DNA of 64,000 nt from Endocalyx cinctus (lineage: Eukaryota; Ascomycota; Sordariomycetes; Amphisphaeriales; Apiosporaceae), in NCBI GenBank assembly GCA_001600455.1, contig BCKC01000007.1, positions 735,394-799,393 on the forward strand, in the 5' to 3' direction. Shown one piece after another: positions 60,647 to 64,000 of this stretch. The notes under the pieces were generated by a model. It saw only the letters and a program-made list of their open reading frames with translations, did not search any database and was not told where the DNA came from. The position numbers and the translations under genes are program-made. Position 1 is the first letter of the stretch; each line of letters begins with the position of its first letter.

Positions 60647-62124
60647 TACGACAATAAGTTTCTTTCACCTACTCTACGTACGATGGATCTAAGTTACCAG
60701 CGTACGACAAGCCAAAAGCTAAAATCACATGATCATTTGCTGCACCGGCCAAAAAAAAAGACCAGGAGATACGTCACTTGGTACTATCTCCATGATTTTT
60801 TTTTATTCGAAGATTGGCAAATTCTTGCTATTATGCGCATATACTATCCTATCATCTGGATATTTCATTCTAGTTTGCGCAAATCATAATGAAACACGCT
60901 ACGTTATCAGCATAGCTAAAGTTATTTCCGGGCAGGGTAAGACCCCGAACCCGTAATCCCACAATCCCGTCGTATATCGAACGATATACTTGACCGGTGG
61001 CAACCTCCCACCATGCCGAAAAGTCACCGTCAACCTGGTGTCCTCTTGCATCATAGCTAGGTATATTTCTGCATATCTGCTTGGGTCCTGATCAAGGGTA
61101 TGAGTAATTATTGTCTGGTGATGAAATGTCAGGGATTTTAGTTCCCTGTTCTCGATCGATTGAATGGAAGATTCCACGATATATACGAGCTGTGAGACGC
61201 GGAGGTCTTCTCCGAACGATGTAACCGTTACCCAATTCACACATTATATTTATCGAAAACGGCATGGGGGTTTTACTATCTCGCAGCTGATAAAGCAATT
61301 TCGGCGAAAACGTCATGACGCACGGCAAACACAAACATGCCACCCAACCACACGCAACAAGCTGCCTGGCTGCCTAGTATCTTGGAACAAGTCACACGTC
61401 TTATGATACAAAAAATGCAATTGGACGGATTAGTTATCTATCAGCTAGCCTCATCTGCTACGCGGTCGCATTATATATATCCTGCTGATATATGCCGAAA
61501 CATGGATGTCATACCCGCATATAAATGTATGTATATGTACGTATAGTATGGCGATATCTCTAGCTGGTTATGCGTGTTTCCAATATTCAAACTAAGGTCA
61601 GCCACCCGCGCTTTCTTGAGCGAATTGTATCTTTTTGATCAATCGATCTAATGTATAAACTACATATACATACCTACCTAGTAGTATACACTATCTCGGG
61701 TTTCAAGGTTTCGCACCTCCTAGTGTAGGTACCCGTAGACCGTAGACCCTTTCTTATCTGTCGACCCTCTGGAAATAACAGGATAGTAAGGTTACATGGG
61801 TTAACACGCCCTATCACAACGTTTAAAAAGACTCATGTTTGTTTTAAAATAGTGTACCCCATCAACTGAAGGTACATAGTATACGTAATCTCGTCTCGCT
61901 TAAGGCCGGGGACAGGGTAGGCTCTATTACGTTGTCTTGTCCAAAAAGCTTGAAAAAAAGCTTGAAGTTCCGAGTGCTGTGCCAAGGATCACGATCTATT
62001 CGAGACCTGTGGAATTAAACTTCTTTGTCAGGTGTCACTTATCTTTAATCTTCAATTATTTCCTTGGAAATTTTTAACGAATGATGCAAAGTTGGGGTAG
62101 CGGATGTGGCTATGTAACTTGTAC

Positions 62125-62169
62125 ATCCCATCCCATCCCATCCCATCCCATCCCATCCCATCCCATCCC
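62125..62169. repeat. (ATCCC)9 tandem repeat
   Basis: Nine perfect copies of ATCCC, 45 bp, ending in ATCCCG. Confidence 0.95.
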
Positions 62170-62386
62170 GTCCGTGATCTGTGGATCCGATCCCTTGAGT
62201 TATGCCATCTTCATAAAGTTTTGATACATTTTTAGAAATAACGACTTGAATCCACTTTAAGGTTGTATACTTGTAGAACTAGGACTTGTTAGGACTTTAT
62301 GCCATAATTGAAGATTCATCATGAGGTTACCCAAAGAGTATACATAGAAGAGTTGCAGTTTCCCTTGTTCAACATGCCTTGCCTAC

Positions 62387-62393
62387 ATATAAA
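62387..62393 (+). promoter_or_regulatory. Possible TATA box of the aspartic protease gene
   Basis: ATATAAA 220 bp upstream of the ATG at 62613, followed by a CT-rich leader typical of well-expressed fungal genes. Confidence 0.45.
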
Positions 62394-62612
62394 CCTTCCA
62401 TTCCACTCTGCAGTCTTTCTTTCTTTCTTTCTTTCTCTCCTCTTATTCCTTCTATCTTCATCATAATCACTATCACCTTCGACATAAATACTCATTACAC
62501 TGAATATCGCTCGATCCGCTAACAATCCTATACCATATTAATATATTGACCACCACCACTCATCTATCGATCCATCCCTTACTCATCTCCTACTTCTTTC
62601 AACGAACTCTAC

Positions 62613-64000
62613 ATGCTCAGGAAGCCAAACGTCATCATGGATGCCATGTACGCAGCCCAGAGCAAGATCAAGCAGGACATGGGCCTGAACAAGATTAAAG
62701 TAGTTCAGAACCCGAACTACCAACGCCATGGCACTAAGTCTTACGTCTATCTGATGAATCGCTTCGGCTTCCAGCCTACCAAGGAGGGTCCATACTTCCA
62801 CATCGACCGCACCAAGGAACATAGCCTTCTTCCACAGAAGTTCCTAGAGCTTGTCGGAGATGGTCCCCAAAAACAAAGGGTTCTCGTGAAGAAAACCGGA
62901 TCTGGTGACAGCACTCAGACCGGCGAGGTCACGGCCGACGACCAACAGAATGATTCCATGTAAGTGGTTGCTCAGTATCTATTTTACTAGCCAGCCCCTC
63001 CCCTATTATATTCTAGTAATACCATCTTACTATTATCTGAGAATGTGTCCTGTCGAAGCACTCGATCCCAAAGATCACATCTGATATATCTGCATTTCAT
63101 TTTTTTTTTTTTGCTAATCATAGGCTATATTCAGGTATCTATGCCCGGTTCAGATAGGAACACCGCCTCAGAAGTTGATGCTGGATTTCGATACCGGTTC
63201 TGCCGATTGCTGGGTAAGTTGGTATTCTTGGCACCGTACCCTTCCCGAAAAGATAAATGCTGTTGGAGCTATATTGTCCTAACATATTCAACTTGCTTTA
63301 GGTGTTCTCTACCGAGCAAAGCAAAAGCACGCAAAAAGGTCACAACGTTTTTAACCCAAAGAACTCGTCAACTTGGCAGGCGTTGAGCGGCAAGAAATGG
63401 CAGATCTCGTACGGAGACGGCTCATCGGCGTCAGGAGACTGCGGTTCTGACACGCTACATCTCGGCGGATTGGCTGTGGAGAAACAGACCATCGAATGTG
63501 CCAAGCAGATGTCGGCGCAGTTTTCTCAGGGTACAGGTGATGGTCTTCTTGGACTCGCATTCAGCCAGATCAACACCGTTACGGACACCTCGGGTAAGGC
63601 CGACCCGCAACTCACCCCTGTCGAAAACATGATCAAGCAGGAAGACATCCCAAAAACATCCGAGTTGTTCACGTCGTGCTTCTATAGTTCGCGTGACTCG
63701 GGTAAGGCCGACAGCTCCTTCTACAGCTTTGGCTTCATCGACCAGGACTTGGTGAAGCAGTCAGGAGAAGAGATACACTGGGTCGACATCGACAACTCGC
63801 AGGGTTTCTGGATGTTTCCCTCCGCGTCTGTATCTATCGGTGGAAAAGAGACGAAGATCAGCGGCAACACCGCCATCGCTGATACCGGTACCACGCTCGC
63901 TCTTCTTTCGGATTCTGTCGTGGATGAGTTGTACAAGCAGATACCTGGCGCAACTTATGACTCCACTCAGCAGGGATACATATTCCCTACCTCTACTAAA
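62613..64000 (+). CDS. Pepsin-like aspartic protease (family A1), 3' end outside the window
   Basis: join(62613..62959,63135..63213,63302..>64000), 375 residues visible. The first catalytic motif DFDTGSAD (Asp ~135) and the second IADTGTTLA (Asp ~336) are both intact, as are the flap region [10 protein letters not shown] and [12 protein letters not shown] at the start of the mature enzyme. The 175-bp and 88-bp introns follow GT-AG and restore IGTPPQ and W|VFST. The first ~115 residues look like a propeptide, but the N-terminus [20 protein letters not shown] is not a signal peptide: it has no hydrophobic core. Either the enzyme is intracellular, or a leader exon lies upstream, or it belongs to the fungal A1 subgroup described without signal sequences. 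The reading frame is still open at the edge. Confidence 0.9.

Larger units (their letters stand above)
60647..62612. other. Intergenic with a pentanucleotide minisatellite
   Basis: No gene recognised. Includes (ATCCC)9, (CTTT)n near 62416-62435 and the TATA box of the protease gene. Confidence 0.5.

Noticed and set aside
60899..61240. 113-codon minus-strand ORF
   Set aside because: It starts at GTG with no ATG near the front, no recognisable domain and no splice partners.
1..64000. Secondary-metabolite cluster, transposon or virus copy
   Set aside because: No PKS, NRPS, terpene cyclase, transposase, reverse transcriptase, integrase or capsid motif was seen in any frame.

Overview
The window is chromosomal DNA of a filamentous ascomycete (Pezizomycotina, most likely Sordariomycetes). 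The signs are short GT-AG introns of about 50-100 bp with CTAAC-like branch points, long AT-rich intergenic DNA full of homopolymer runs, GPI-anchored secreted proteins, a DUF7708-NACHT protein, and an NBR1 with four ZZ fingers. No virus, transposon, CRISPR array, rRNA or tRNA gene was recognised. Class-level placement is inference.

Layout: (1) 1-8.7 kb, minus strand: the start of a Ser/Gln/Asn-rich protein, then a large five-exon Mit1/CHD3-like chromatin remodeler with an 877-bp first intron and a GC-AG intron. (2) 9.5-15.4 kb: mitochondrial rRNA methyltransferase MRM1 and two convergent GPI-anchored surface-protein genes. (3) 16.7-27.7 kb, accessory-looking: a gene frameshifted by a 10-bp tandem duplication, a DUF7708-NACHT-C2H2 STAND protein with a predicted NLS, and, divergently transcribed from it, a 12-exon RAD5/HLTF-like SNF2 helicase. 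(4) 29-36.6 kb: a BRE4/DUF2421 membrane protein, the ER-Golgi cargo receptor ERV41, and a DUF3632-like protein. (5) 36.6-49.6 kb: gene-poor DNA with one possible small gene near 40 kb and the autophagy receptor NBR1. (6) 49.6-64 kb: a Barentsz/CASC3-type exon-junction protein, TOM70, an F-box protein, aminodeoxychorismate lyase (ABZ2 type), and the first part of an aspartic protease without a visible signal peptide.

Most genes are independent housekeeping functions: chromatin, mitochondrial rRNA and protein import, ER-Golgi traffic, selective autophagy, mRNA metabolism and folate synthesis. The part that looks most like a system is the NACHT/zinc-finger protein head-to-head with the SNF2 ATPase. 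Two perfect palindromic decamers (ATCCATGGAT and TACCTAGGTA) recur in the intergenic DNA far more often than chance would give. All exon joins were chosen by reading frame, splice consensus and family knowledge, without transcripts.
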